A DNA stretch of 64,000 bases from CBDBLK01 sp965243145. GTDB lineage: Bacteria; Bdellovibrionota; Bacteriovoracia; Bacteriovoracales; Bacteriovoracaceae. The notes beneath the pieces are model-generated. The model saw only the letters and a program-made list of their open reading frames with translations. It made no database searches and was not told the origin of the DNA. Location: NCBI GenBank assembly GCA_965243145.1, contig CBDEUB010000002.1, forward strand, positions 744,001 through 808,000. The letters are read 5' to 3'. Positions 26,201 through 36,284 of this stretch are shown one piece after another. The translations under genes were made by a program, and so were the position numbers. Positions within the stretch are counted from its first letter, which is position 1. Every line of letters begins with the position of its first letter.

Positions 26201-27616
26201 ATGAAATTTCTTTTCATTGGTTTCATTTTTTGGGCACTTCTTATTGGTTGTGGTGACAAAGAATCTACCTCTCCTGATACCAAAAAAGAGAATCCACCTC
26301 GCCTAGAATTAAAGGAGAACGGTTATTTTGCCTTTACTGGAAGTTATAGTCCTTCATCCTTACTTCCCCTTGTTGAGTTTTTACAAAACAATTTGGAATC
26401 TTCTCTCGAACCTCCTCCCATTATTCAACAAATCAAACATGCAGAAGCGGTGGCCGATTTAATCAAAAAGGAACGAGTCGAGAGCATTTTCACAACGGGA
26501 GACAATAATTATAGTTATGGTTGCCATTCTACTATCGATCTCAATATTGGCCGCTTGTATCACCCCTATATAGGCAATTACCAAGGAAAATATGGGAAAG
26601 GTGCCAATGTCAACCAATTTTTTCCGGCCTTGGGCAATCACGATGTCTTAGTTTACGAGGCCTATTTGATCAAAAATGACCTTCCCATCACATTAGGTCT
26701 TTACGGCATCGATAATATATATCGATTTTCAAAAGATAATTGGATATTGAGATTGAGTTCCTCTGCGGGGTCAAAGGAATTTTCGAGAACATTGATTCAA
26801 TACCTTATAGATCAAAATAAAATGGTGGCAAAGAATGTCGCATTGGAAAACAATACTACAGGCATTGCCTATATCCCCAGCAAAACCATTACTTTATCTG
26901 ATTTTACACAAAATCAGCAAGATCAAATAAAAGCTACTATCAGTAACTCCTTCTTAAATAATCAATCTGTTGAAGCAAAAACCCTCGACTCTTTGACAAA
27001 TCTTGTACTTTACGATGAATTTAATCTCTACTGCATTTTGGAGGACGATATTGGGCCTGAACTTCCCTATATCAAATATTTTACTTTGCCAGGCAATGAA
27101 CGGTATTACAAAGTTTCCAAAGAACACGAAAATACCAAAGTAGACTTTTTTATTTTAAATATCAATAGCACCATTAACTCTGAAAGCGCCCATGAGCCTG
27201 ATGGTATTGCCATAGGAAGCGTTCAGCATCAATGGTTTGTAAATGAAGCAACCAATTCTGACGCCGATTTTAAAATTGTCATTAACCATAATGAGGTCTG
27301 GACTTCTTTTGAAGAGGGTTCAATACCCGCCCGAAATTGGAATTTAGAGCAATACGCAGATATTGTTTTGAGTGGAGATGTAGAGTCCTACGAAAGAATC
27401 TCCATTAAAACAGCACATGGCAATGCTTGGTTTTTATCTGTTGGTGTTGGTGGTTTAGCTTTGAACGCTAATAAAAGTTCAACACCGCTGGAATCTTCAG
27501 TCAAAACCATTTTAGAATATGGGGCCTTATTCATGCAAATAAACTCGACGGGACTAAATCTTTATTTCAAAAACACAGACGGACAAACCAGGGATTCATT
27601 TCAATTATCAAAGTAA
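26201..27616 (+). CDS. purple-acid-phosphatase-like lipoprotein with altered metal site
   Basis: A 471-residue protein with GAAGG before ATG 26201 and a lipobox (LLIGC, Cys17). The calcineurin-fold order is visible: TTGDNNYSYG (GDN), FPALGNHDV (GNHD), FKIVINHNEVW (VxxH position) and DIVLSGDVESYER at the place of the usual GHxHxYER. The first motif, normally GDxG, reads FAFTGSYS. Thus one Asp and both His of GHxH are missing (GDVE instead). It may be a binding protein or an altered phosphatase. Lower G+C than its neighbours. Confidence 0.7.
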   Translation: MKFLFIGFIFWALLIGCGDKESTSPDTKKENPPRLELKENGYFAFTGSYSPSSLLPLVEFLQNNLESSLEPPPIIQQIKHAEAVADLIKKERVESIFTTGDNNYSYGCHSTIDLNIGRLYHPYIGNYQGKYGKGANVNQFFPALGNHDVLVYEAYLIKNDLPITLGLYGIDNIYRFSKDNWILRLSSSAGSKEFSRTLIQYLIDQNKMVAKNVALENNTTGIAYIPSKTITLSDFTQNQQDQIKATISNSFLNNQSVEAKTLDSLTNLVLYDEFNLYCILEDDIGPELPYIKYFTLPGNERYYKVSKEHENTKVDFFILNINSTINSESAHEPDGIAIGSVQHQWFVNEATNSDADFKIVINHNEVWTSFEEGSIPARNWNLEQYADIVLSGDVESYERISIKTAHGNAWFLSVGVGGLALNANKSSTPLESSVKTILEYGALFMQINSTGLNLYFKNTDGQTRDSFQLSK

Positions 27617-27748
27617 CAAAATCGAGAACAAGGGCCTAGAGGATAAAATCAAAACTCTAAAAAAATTAGTAAGAGGTGGCCTAAATTAAATAAATTTTAA
27701 TTACAAAAAGACCACCATACTTCCGAAGTGATGACAAAGGCATAGATT

Positions 27749-28624
27749 ATGAAGGCCAACACTTCGGAAAAATTAAAAAAGCTACTTAAAACCAAAGAAT
27801 CCTTAAACAATTTTAAGATTTTAAGGGCAATACTTATTTGCTTAAATTTATTTTGTACACAATCTATCTCAGCTTTCGACACAAAAGCACATGTTAGTGG
27901 AGATGAACTTCTTGATCCAGACTATCTAGAAAATTTTGAACGAGAACATACAGAAAAAGGATCAATTATTGAGAATAAATTTGATTCCAAATTTCGAGAC
28001 AATTTGGCAAAAAAACAAGAACAAGAAGAAGCTATTAAGGAAGAAAACAGTATTCCTCAAGGTGATATTGATGACGGTAAAGAAACAGGGGGATTACTCA
28101 AATCGAGTATTTTACTGTTTGGTGTAACCTTTGCAGGAATAACTATTGCCAAAAGCTGTTTGAAAAAGGCCAGTTCTGCTACCTTCTTGGCCTCGGCCAC
28201 AGCTTATATTACTGCCGAAATTGCTCTTTTTGGCGAATTTTATCATGATGGAAAGAAGGCCCTTCAATCCTATCAAGCAAATAAATACGACAAAAGACAA
28301 TTTGCTTCTTTAGAAGAGGCCTCCAGGAGAGCAGATAGGGCCGCAAAAGTCGCTTTGGCCAAAACAATTATTCAAAGTGTGGCCGCAACAGGTTTTGCAG
28401 TGGCGAGTATTCTCGCCATTACTGAAGCGGCCGTAGATTTTCCCAAATTTACAGGAGATTGCTTTTCCACAGGAATTTTTCCCGAGACTCAAATTCAATT
28501 TTTGGTACAATCTTTGTTCAATGCTTTGATTCCCAATGCTAAGGCCAAAGCGGAATTTGGAACGATTGGGCCACTTTTGGCCGGTATTGTGGAAAGGCCC
28601 TGGTGGAGAAGTGGCAACTCCTAA
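27749..28624 (+). CDS. membrane protein of unknown function
   Basis: A 291-residue protein; AAAGG lies upstream of ATG 27749. A hydrophobic segment around residues 25-42 could be a signal or anchor. An acidic linker is followed by two or three hydrophobic helices (LLFGVTFAGITIA, ATAYITAEIALF, VAATGFAVASILAI). No family recognised. It holds 14 GGCC sites although its G+C is only about 40%, a clear example of the window-wide motif bias. Confidence 0.6.
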   Translation: MKANTSEKLKKLLKTKESLNNFKILRAILICLNLFCTQSISAFDTKAHVSGDELLDPDYLENFEREHTEKGSIIENKFDSKFRDNLAKKQEQEEAIKEENSIPQGDIDDGKETGGLLKSSILLFGVTFAGITIAKSCLKKASSATFLASATAYITAEIALFGEFYHDGKKALQSYQANKYDKRQFASLEEASRRADRAAKVALAKTIIQSVAATGFAVASILAITEAAVDFPKFTGDCFSTGIFPETQIQFLVQSLFNALIPNAKAKAEFGTIGPLLAGIVERPWWRSGNS

Positions 28625-28642
28625 CTAAAGACATTTTTCGTT

Positions 28643-30262
28643 TTAAAGAATAAATGGAGAGCAGGGAGATGGGCCACTTCTTTGGCGGTCTATATCTATA
28701 TCACAGGCCCGATGGCCACAATATGTTTTATGATAGTTAAACATTCGATATAATTTATCGTATGCTGCGGGAGTGTGCATATCCCTGGAAAAGTTGATCC
28801 TAAGTGCCATCCTTGAGCTTGTGTGTTTTTTGCTCTCCATTTTTTCCTTGCCAAAAAGCCATAAGGCAGCATTATAAAGTGCCTTCGTATAAGCGGCATC
28901 GGCCTGGTAGGTGAATTGCTGTATTTGTAAATAAGTCTGGTATCTTGGATCATTGCGATCCGAAATTCTCGGCGCAAAATCGGGGCGCAGCCCTTCCTCT
29001 AGCATGGCCGTCATGCGCGACTTGGGAAGCCAAACGCCATATTGCCTTTCGGCCCTTTCCACTTCCTCAGTTGTCCATGAGGCCCTGTGCTGGTCGCTGT
29101 AATAAATGACTCCCTCTCGCTTTATGTAGTGGTAGGCGTTGGGATCAGAGGCCTCTATGCTCTCAAGGTCTAGTTTTGCTATACGGCCATTTTTGGTGGC
29201 ATACCAAGCGGCCCAACGGGCATCATTACAAACTTTCCACTGCCTCGCATTTGTCGGAGAAAGAAACTCTATCCCCCTAAACTTTGACTCAGGTGCTAGA
29301 GGTGTCTGCTGCTGGGGTTGAGGTTGGGGTTGCTGAACAACTGGTGGTGCTGGTTGAGGTTGAGGGGGTTGCTGGACAACTGGCGGTGCTGGTTGAGGTT
29401 GGGGAGGTTGCTGGACAACTGGCGGTGCTGGTTGGGGTTGGAGAGGTTGCTGGACAACTGGCGGTGCTGGTTGAGGTTGGGGAGGTTGCTGGACAACTGG
29501 CGGTGCTGGTTGAGGTTGGGGAGGTTGCTGGACAACTGGCGGTGCTGGTTGAGGTTGGGGAGGTTGCTGGACAACTGGCGGTGCTGGTTGGGGTTGGGAT
29601 TGTGTAGATTCTGCGTAATCTATTTTATCCCGCTTTTCCATCCATGCGTTATGCTCGGCCCATTTGTCAGTTACTTTATATCCGATGACTTCATTTGCGG
29701 CATTGAACTTTTCGATAATGTAAATGTAAATTTCGGCCTCTGTTATGAAATTTACAATATTGCCAAAAGAATTAAGTTCGTATGACCTTATTTGGATTCT
29801 GTTGCTGAAATAGGCCGGGAATTTGTAGTGGCATTGCCCGCCACAGTGATCAATTAAAACAAATTTGGCCCTATAGTTGGCCTTCCCTCTAACTACGGGA
29901 ACCATGATGGTATCACTGCCCCAATTCTGTTCATCCCAAGGCTCCCCTGGGGCGGGTTCGGCATCCGCCATTCTCACACCCAAATGGGAGCCATGGATGC
30001 CGGATAATTCAAAACCAATATCTAGTAACCACTCCCCGTTAAATCTCTTAATTTTTATGTCATCAATAGGAATATGAACCATAGGGTAATTAGGCAGGTC
30101 GTTATCCTTGATCGTCATTATGGAAAAATATTTAGGGCGGGAAAATGAATCGTTGTTTGAGTTTTCCGCATTTTCTGATAAACGACTATTCCTAGGTGTG
30201 TCTATACATGCCGAGAGAGAGGACAGAAATAATAAGATAGGCAACATTGTTTTAAACTTCAT
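28643..30262 (-). CDS. lipoprotein with Pro/Gln tandem repeats
   Basis: A 539-residue protein with GAGG before ATG 30262 and a lipobox (LSSLSAC). An N-terminal beta-rich domain of about 190 residues is joined by seven copies of a 13-residue unit (QPQPAPPVVQQPP) to a C-terminal helical domain of about 200 residues. The Pro-rich part is probably an extended linker that could span the periplasm or cell wall. Neither folded domain is recognised. It converges with the membrane protein upstream, leaving only 18 bases. Confidence 0.7.
   Translation of the reverse strand: MKFKTMLPILLFLSSLSACIDTPRNSRLSENAENSNNDSFSRPKYFSIMTIKDNDLPNYPMVHIPIDDIKIKRFNGEWLLDIGFELSGIHGSHLGVRMADAEPAPGEPWDEQNWGSDTIMVPVVRGKANYRAKFVLIDHCGGQCHYKFPAYFSNRIQIRSYELNSFGNIVNFITEAEIYIYIIEKFNAANEVIGYKVTDKWAEHNAWMEKRDKIDYAESTQSQPQPAPPVVQQPPQPQPAPPVVQQPPQPQPAPPVVQQPPQPQPAPPVVQQPLQPQPAPPVVQQPPQPQPAPPVVQQPPQPQPAPPVVQQPQPQPQQQTPLAPESKFRGIEFLSPTNARQWKVCNDARWAAWYATKNGRIAKLDLESIEASDPNAYHYIKREGVIYYSDQHRASWTTEEVERAERQYGVWLPKSRMTAMLEEGLRPDFAPRISDRNDPRYQTYLQIQQFTYQADAAYTKALYNAALWLFGKEKMESKKHTSSRMALRINFSRDMHTPAAYDKLYRMFNYHKTYCGHRACDIDIDRQRSGPSPCSPFIL
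29330..29605 (-). repeat. 39-base coding tandem repeat, seven units
   Basis: Seven near-identical 39-base units encode the PAPPVVQQP module. The unit length is a multiple of three, so copy-number changes keep the frame. One unit has a Pro-to-Leu change. Confidence 0.9.
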
Positions 30263-30375
30263 TTGGGCCTCATTTTGGAAGGTTTTTTAAATTATTTAGC
30301 ATTTCAAATTATACTATCGGCAAAATAGAGAATAAGTTAAGGGGGGTATTAATTACCTGTGTATATTCCTCTGAT

Positions 30376-33300
30376 TTAAGGACAAGTGGCGAAGTAGGGG
30401 TGATCGCTGGAGAGTTCCGCTTGCAAGTTCCACTTACAGGCCAGATACCCTTCCAGCGTTTCCCGATCATCGGAGTCAATGGGTGAAGTGTATAAAACAA
30501 ATTCGCTGATCTCCCCGTCAATTCCGTTACTGGCATTCAAAGGTGCCCCATTGCCGATCAAGACCTGGCCACTGGAAGAAGGGGAAACAGAAAGATTGAT
30601 ATTGCGTCGGCCAAGTTCATCTCCATTTTTGCGGACGAAGAGGAAAGATTCCGCCGCATTATTCCCCATTTCATAAAAATGCCGGGTTCCCTGTACTGAG
30701 TTTACATTGACATAAAACCTCCTTGTGCTGGTACTGCACCCCCCAAACTCCCAAGCGAGATGGCCACCACTGCTAAACATGGCCGCCAATATTCTGGCAT
30801 TATCGCCATCAACACAACTATTAAAACTGCTAGGATGGGCATTTAAATTAAAAGCAGCGGGCAAATTGTTGGGCCTTCCCAATTGGCGGAAAACAATAAA
30901 AACCGAGAGGTCGTCGTAATTGCCAGCGAGAATATTTCCCGCATTGAGATCGTGATTGTCATTAAAGCGAAGATGTCCCCCCGTCCAGTAAGTTGGCCTT
31001 CTGCCGGAACTGCTTTGTAGGGCGTGATGAGCGCCTTCACTTTTATCCCGCCAACACCCCACCGTTTGCCCATCGGAGGCCACACTGTTAGAACAGGCCT
31101 CATCTTGGAAGAGAGTGCTCAAGTCTTGGCCATCCAACCACAATTCCAGGCCAGGTACCCGGCGAGGGTTAAAAATCAACCACTCTTCACTGCTAAGTTC
31201 CACGCTCCGGTTTCCCGCCACATCCACTATTCTGAGGGAAATAAAATAATTCAACTCTTCGGCCAAACTGAGGGAAAAACCGTCAACTCCGTCTTGAATT
31301 TGGTAGCGGGCGGGACTTAAAGTCGTTCCACTTGGAATGTCCCTCCAACCCGCAATACGGCCAATGTCCTCGGGATCGATGCCGTCTTCGGTGATGTCAC
31401 GGCCGACGGCAATTTGAATTTTGGCCACACTGCTGTGAGCATCTGATAATGTCATGTCTGTCCATTCCGTGGTGACCGTTTGGGTGGCGCTGGCCCCAAA
31501 CTCGCTAACCTCCACGATACCGCTGAGAGTAGGGGCGGTGTTGTCCAACAGGGCGGAAAAATGCATAACCGAGGATTCATTGCCCAGACTGTCCCGCGCC
31601 TGAATGTGCAGGTAGTGTGTTCCGTCGCCACTGGCCTGGGTGGTGCTGGTGATGTTGGCATAAGCGCCAATGGGGGCCGTTGAGGGATTGGTGTCCACCA
31701 GAAAGCGGTAAGTGCAATTGTCCTTGGAGCAACTCCAATTCCAGGTTTTGTTCTGTTTGGCGATGGCGTCATGGGTGACATCCGCAGGAATGGGCAAGAC
31801 TGCATCGATGTTTACTCCCGTCAAATCGGGAATCACCGCGGAGAAGTCCAAAGTCACCGGATTGCCTCCGGTGTCGTCGATGGTGCCGCCGTTGAGATTG
31901 ATCCAGGGACTGGAAAAGGCAATGCCGTTGTCGTCAAAATCGTCGCTTTGGGGAGTGTAGGTAAAGAGGATGCTATTTAGCGAAGTATTCTGATATTCAG
32001 CATAACGAGTGAGGCCTCCCACTTGTAGGGCCAAACGGGGAGTTCCCGTCACCACCACCCGTTCACTATAAGTTAGGGAGAAATGCAGGCCCTGAAAAGT
32101 GCCGTAGGTATTGGAGGATGGCGGAGAGAGGGCGGTGATCGTCAGCGTTTGAGCATCGACCCTGACCCCGGAGAGGGTGGGGAGGGATGAGGAGAAGTCG
32201 GGATTGGCGAGGTTGCCGGCGGGGTCGGTGATCTGTCCGCCATTGAATTGGATGGATGGGGATTGGAATTGGATGCCGTTGTCGTCCCGGTCGCCGGTTT
32301 GAGGAGTGTAGCGGAAGGTGACTTGGTTGCCGGAGTTGGAGTAGTGGTTGGCGTAGCGGGGCAAGTTTCCAACGGTCAAGCTGAGGCGGGGGGCACCGGA
32401 GACGGAGACGGTTTCGCTAAAAGTTAAGGTGAACTCTATATTTTCGGAAGAGTCGTAAGTGTCGTCATCGGGTTTTGACACGGCGGTAATATTGGGCGGC
32501 AGTCCATCAACCAGGACACTGGCAAGGGAGGGGATCAGTCCGGTGAAGTCGCCGCTGGCATCGTTTCCGGCAGCGTCTTTGATGGTACCGGCATTGAGTT
32601 GGATGGAGTCGCCGGAGACGGTGATGCCGTCTAAGTCAGAGTCTCCCGCCTGGGGTAAGTAGCGAAAGGTTATGGCGCTGCTTCCTGTGCCGCTGGCATA
32701 CTGGGCGGAGCGGGAGTCGGTGCTGACATTGAGGGAGATATAGGGATACCCCACGACAGTGACGGCATCGCTGTAGTTCAAGATGAAGTCTACCGCCTGA
32801 GCTTCGGAGTAGGTGCTATTACTGGGAGGAAGGACGGAGTTAATAACCGGGACGGTGTTGTCCAGGATGGCGGAGAAGTGCTGGACGGGGGAGACTTGTC
32901 CGCTGACATTGTCCCGCACTTGAATGTGCAGATAGTAAGTCCCATTACCACTGCTCAGAGCATCGCTGGTGGGAGTGGGATTGTAATTTCCCCCGGGGGC
33001 GGTGGTGCTGATATTATCGACGGTGTAGCGGTAGGAGCAATTGGGGCGGTTGCAACTCCAAGTCCAGGTTTTGCTCTTGGCGGGGGTGGGATCGTTGGCA
33101 AGTCCTGCAACCTGGGGACTGGCGGCATCCACATTGATATTGATAAGGGACGGTGCTACTCCGCTAAAATCCAGAGTACTCTGGTTTCCGGCAGTGTCTT
33201 GAAGACTTCCCCCGTTCAGATCGATCTGGGTGGAGACAAAGCTAATGCCCCCCAATTCCGAATCTCCACTCTGGGGAGAATACCTAAAGGTCAACTCCGT

Positions 33301-34176
33301 CCCCCCGCCATTACTTGAGTGATAGTTGGCGTAGCGGGTAACAGCACCTACTTGCAATTGAAGTCTGGGAGTCCCGGAGGCAGCGATCGCCTCGCTAAAT
33401 GTCACCCTAAAGTCCAGGTTGTCCGACAGATTATAAGTAGCATCAGCAGGTGCTTGGACAGTGCTCACAGTGGGCGGAGTATTGTCCAAAACGGCGGAAT
33501 AAGTCTCCACCGGAGTCTCTAAAAACGAATGCAGGGCATCCCTCCCCTGGACATGGAGATAGTAAGTCCCCGTACCTGAAACTTGCTGGGCGCTGTCAGT
33601 CAATTGATAGGGGGAATTGTTAAACACATGGGTGGGACTATTCGTCACAGCATAGCGGTACTCACAAGTCGTCTCCTCGCCAGAACACCCCCAACTCCAG
33701 GACTTGGTAGTAGCGGGAACACTGTCATCGGCAAGTCCGGTCAGAATCACATTATTGTTCCACAACTCGTAAGAGATAATATTTTGCGAACACGGAGACT
33801 CGATATTGTCGTCCTCCCAGCGCCGCTTGATGGAAAAGCTATGGATTCCCGGATTGAGCGCCGGAACAGTCATCGTCAGAGAATCCCCGGTAGAATCCCC
33901 CGAGGCAGCGAGTTGCCCACAGGCAGAGTCGTGGTAGAGGTACACCATGTCCCGGTTCTTCAACCCTGTGACTAAAAAGGTAGGAGTGGGATCAGTGTTG
34001 GGAGTGGAAGTCGGGTCGTACAGAAAAGCACCCTCCGCCGGATTCAGCTGCCCCAACCCCCCTACCGCTCCACTCAAATTAGTGTCCTTCCCCCCCGAGG
34101 TAGGATTCTCTATACACCCCACCAGCAAGCAAAAGAACACAAACCCAATCCACCGCAAATTCATCTCGACTTTCAT
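30376..34176 (-). CDS. giant Ig-like/LamG-like surface lipoprotein
   Basis: A 1266-residue lipoprotein (LLVGC lipobox); AGGGG lies upstream of ATG 34176. After the signal comes a domain of about 65 residues (FLVTGL, YHDSACGQL, PGIHSFSI) also found at the end of the protein at 54164-55846. Three W-x-W-x-C modules (SWSWGC, TWTWSC, TWNWSC) and four Ig-like domains (VTFSEA, FRYTPQ, GGQITDPAGN patterns) follow. The C-terminal 220 residues (LELWLDGQDLS, WRDKSEGAHHAL, IDGEISEFVLY) look like a LamG/concanavalin jelly roll. Probably a surface adhesin. Confidence 0.8.
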   Translation of the reverse strand: MKVEMNLRWIGFVFFCLLVGCIENPTSGGKDTNLSGAVGGLGQLNPAEGAFLYDPTSTPNTDPTPTFLVTGLKNRDMVYLYHDSACGQLAASGDSTGDSLTMTVPALNPGIHSFSIKRRWEDDNIESPCSQNIISYELWNNNVILTGLADDSVPATTKSWSWGCSGEETTCEYRYAVTNSPTHVFNNSPYQLTDSAQQVSGTGTYYLHVQGRDALHSFLETPVETYSAVLDNTPPTVSTVQAPADATYNLSDNLDFRVTFSEAIAASGTPRLQLQVGAVTRYANYHSSNGGGTELTFRYSPQSGDSELGGISFVSTQIDLNGGSLQDTAGNQSTLDFSGVAPSLININVDAASPQVAGLANDPTPAKSKTWTWSCNRPNCSYRYTVDNISTTAPGGNYNPTPTSDALSSGNGTYYLHIQVRDNVSGQVSPVQHFSAILDNTVPVINSVLPPSNSTYSEAQAVDFILNYSDAVTVVGYPYISLNVSTDSRSAQYASGTGSSAITFRYLPQAGDSDLDGITVSGDSIQLNAGTIKDAAGNDASGDFTGLIPSLASVLVDGLPPNITAVSKPDDDTYDSSENIEFTLTFSETVSVSGAPRLSLTVGNLPRYANHYSNSGNQVTFRYTPQTGDRDDNGIQFQSPSIQFNGGQITDPAGNLANPDFSSSLPTLSGVRVDAQTLTITALSPPSSNTYGTFQGLHFSLTYSERVVVTGTPRLALQVGGLTRYAEYQNTSLNSILFTYTPQSDDFDDNGIAFSSPWINLNGGTIDDTGGNPVTLDFSAVIPDLTGVNIDAVLPIPADVTHDAIAKQNKTWNWSCSKDNCTYRFLVDTNPSTAPIGAYANITSTTQASGDGTHYLHIQARDSLGNESSVMHFSALLDNTAPTLSGIVEVSEFGASATQTVTTEWTDMTLSDAHSSVAKIQIAVGRDITEDGIDPEDIGRIAGWRDIPSGTTLSPARYQIQDGVDGFSLSLAEELNYFISLRIVDVAGNRSVELSSEEWLIFNPRRVPGLELWLDGQDLSTLFQDEACSNSVASDGQTVGCWRDKSEGAHHALQSSSGRRPTYWTGGHLRFNDNHDLNAGNILAGNYDDLSVFIVFRQLGRPNNLPAAFNLNAHPSSFNSCVDGDNARILAAMFSSGGHLAWEFGGCSTSTRRFYVNVNSVQGTRHFYEMGNNAAESFLFVRKNGDELGRRNINLSVSPSSSGQVLIGNGAPLNASNGIDGEISEFVLYTSPIDSDDRETLEGYLACKWNLQAELSSDHPYFATCP

Positions 34177-34292
34177 TAGGCACCCCTAGAAGCGCATCGG
34201 TCGTCACAAAAGAAAATGTAGTTAATTGATCTAAATCTGCCCTACCGCAAGATAGGAATATACGAAGCTATAAAGGCCAGAAAAGGCCCCGA

Positions 34293-35294
34293 TCAATCCA
34301 GGGCATTGAGCAGTTTAAAGGCGGAATTGCAAGTGGTGGCGCGATCCACATCATCTCCTAAAGAAGGATTAATTTCCACCAGGTCGAGGGTTTTGAGTTG
34401 CCCGGTTTGAAAAACCCGCCGCATGATGGCCTGGCCCTGACTCAGGGAGAGGCCCCCCGCTACCGCCGTTCCAGTACAGGGGAAAAAGCGCGGATTGATA
34501 CTGTCCACATCAAAACTCAGATGAAAGGGCGAGGCCCCGTCGTCGAGTTTGGCCATAACTTTGTCCATCACCTGGGGCACGCCCAATTTCTCCACTTCTT
34601 CGGCGGTAAAAGTTAAAACCCCCAATTCTTTTAAAATGCGGGGTTCTTCAGCATCCACATCGCGCAGGCCGATGATCGCCAAATGGGCGGGGTCGAGGCG
34701 CGGCATCCATCTTGTGTGGGCATCAGTGGCAGGGTGTTTAAAGTATTTGGTCAAAAAACTCAGGGGCATCCCGTGCACATTCCCCGAAGGGGAAGTCAGG
34801 GGAGTGTTAATATCGGCGTGGGCATCCACCCATATCACCCGGGTGTAAGGATGGGCCTTCAAACTCCCCGCCACACTCCCCATGGCCACGCTGTGGTCGC
34901 CGCCGATATTGATGGTGAGGTCAAACTGCCGGTTGAATTTGCTCACCCGCTCGGCCAAGTACCGGCCAAAGGCAGCAATGCGGGGAAAGTTTTTGGCCTG
35001 CTCCTCAAAAAGCGGGTGGTGGGAGGGATACGCCCTCACACCGATCTGATCAATGCTCCCCATATCGAAGACCCACTCAAATTTGCTCTTGAGGTGAAAC
35101 ATCAGCCCCCGATCTTTGAGCCACCCATAGGCCCTCTCAGTGCCCTCGCGAGGCCCTCCCAAACTCAGCTTGGCCCCCAGCATTCCCACCGTTCTGGGCC
35201 TTTTAAAAAAAGGTTTGAGGTCGCATTCGTCGCCGGCGTGGGCGCTGGCCAAAAGGCCACAGAGGAATCCCGTGATAAAAAAGAGTGCTCTCAT
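34293..35294 (-). CDS. exported arginase-family ureohydrolase
   Basis: A 333-residue arginase with a signal peptide (MRALFFITGFLCGLLASAHA), unusual for a normally cytoplasmic enzyme. Metal ligands are present: GGDHS, VDAHADIN and SFDVDSINP, plus LVEINPSLGD and NVHGMPLSF typical of true arginases. The D-P of SFDxDxxDP is N-P here, which is not a metal ligand. It would hydrolyse arginine to ornithine and urea in the periplasm. The start overlaps the upstream paralogue's stop by four bases. Confidence 0.8.
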   Translation of the reverse strand: MRALFFITGFLCGLLASAHAGDECDLKPFFKRPRTVGMLGAKLSLGGPREGTERAYGWLKDRGLMFHLKSKFEWVFDMGSIDQIGVRAYPSHHPLFEEQAKNFPRIAAFGRYLAERVSKFNRQFDLTINIGGDHSVAMGSVAGSLKAHPYTRVIWVDAHADINTPLTSPSGNVHGMPLSFLTKYFKHPATDAHTRWMPRLDPAHLAIIGLRDVDAEEPRILKELGVLTFTAEEVEKLGVPQVMDKVMAKLDDGASPFHLSFDVDSINPRFFPCTGTAVAGGLSLSQGQAIMRRVFQTGQLKTLDLVEINPSLGDDVDRATTCNSAFKLLNALD

Positions 35295-36217
35295 CCCAAA
35301 CCTCCCAAAAGTTGAAGTGTGGACGCCAATGTCGTGGCCACATCCGGCGCGTCCCCCAGCGAAGGATTGATCTCCACCAGGTCAAAAGTTTTGGCCCTGC
35401 CAGTTTGCACCACCCGCCGGACGATCGCCACCCCATCGTCCAAGGTGAGGCCCTCCGCCACGGTGGTTCCGGTGCAGGGAAACCAGCGCGGGTCGACGGC
35501 ATCCACATCAAAACTCAAATGGAAAGGGCAGTCCCCGGCGGGATCGAGAGTCTCAAGTACCTGATCCATCACCACTTCAATTCCCTGCTGGCGAACATCC
35601 TCGGCCGTAAAATACAAAACGCCCTGTTCCTGCAAAATGGGCATTTCGCTGGCATCTATATCCCGCAGGCCAATCAGCGCTGCACTGGCGGAATCGAGGC
35701 GCGGCATCCACTCCGTGAGGGCATCGGTTTCCGGATGCTGAAAATATCCGGTGATAAAACTTAAAGGCATGCCGTGAACATTGCCCGAAAGGGAAGTCTC
35801 CGGGGTATTGAAATCGGCGTGGGCATCCACCCAAATCACCTTGGTTTGGGGATGGGATTGCAAGCTGCCGGCGACGCTCCCCATGGCCAAACTGTGATCC
35901 CCTCCCACGATGAGGGTGAGATCAAAGCGCCGGTTTAAGTCGCAAACCCGTTGGGCCAACTCCCGATTAAAAGCGCATATAGAGGCCAAATTGACAGCAT
36001 TGCGCAAAGGAGAATCCGGGGGAAGTTCCCGCGCCTCCGCCCTGGCCGGTTCTTTTAGCGTACCCTCTTCCGACACCCGATCCACCAGGCCTTGCAAATG
36101 GGGGATCAACCCCTCTTTTTTGAGCCAAGAGTGTGTTTTTTGCACACCGTCTTTAGGTTGGCCGAGGCCCAAGTTGGTACCGAGAACCGCTAGCGAAGTC
36201 TTTGCCGACTGAATCAA
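35291..36217 (-). CDS. arginase (cytoplasmic paralogue)
   Basis: TTG 36217 is favoured because AAGGAG lies 7 bases upstream; the frame is open to 36238. The 308-residue product has the full arginase set: GGDHSLAMG, VDAHADFNTP, SFDVDAVDP, FDLVEINPSLGD and SGNVHGMPLSF. It lacks a signal peptide, unlike the coupled downstream paralogue, with which it shares most of its length, pointing to tandem duplication. It is divergent from the PaaZ-type gene. Confidence 0.85.
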   Translation of the reverse strand: MIQSAKTSLAVLGTNLGLGQPKDGVQKTHSWLKKEGLIPHLQGLVDRVSEEGTLKEPARAEARELPPDSPLRNAVNLASICAFNRELAQRVCDLNRRFDLTLIVGGDHSLAMGSVAGSLQSHPQTKVIWVDAHADFNTPETSLSGNVHGMPLSFITGYFQHPETDALTEWMPRLDSASAALIGLRDIDASEMPILQEQGVLYFTAEDVRQQGIEVVMDQVLETLDPAGDCPFHLSFDVDAVDPRWFPCTGTTVAEGLTLDDGVAIVRRVVQTGRAKTFDLVEINPSLGDAPDVATTLASTLQLLGGLG

Positions 36218-36284
36218 TGCCGATCTCCTTCGAGGCATGCTAACATTCGCGGGATCGATTCACAATTTCTTAGGGGAGGTGCCC

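Noticed and set aside
29330..29605. Periodic repeats that might be a CRISPR array
   Set aside because: The units are contiguous, with no unique spacers, and encode in-frame protein.
29284..29785. Long plus-strand frames with regular repeats opposite the Pro/Gln lipoprotein
   Set aside because: They are antisense readings of the 39-base coding repeat; the minus frame has a lipobox, ribosome-binding site and folded flanks.
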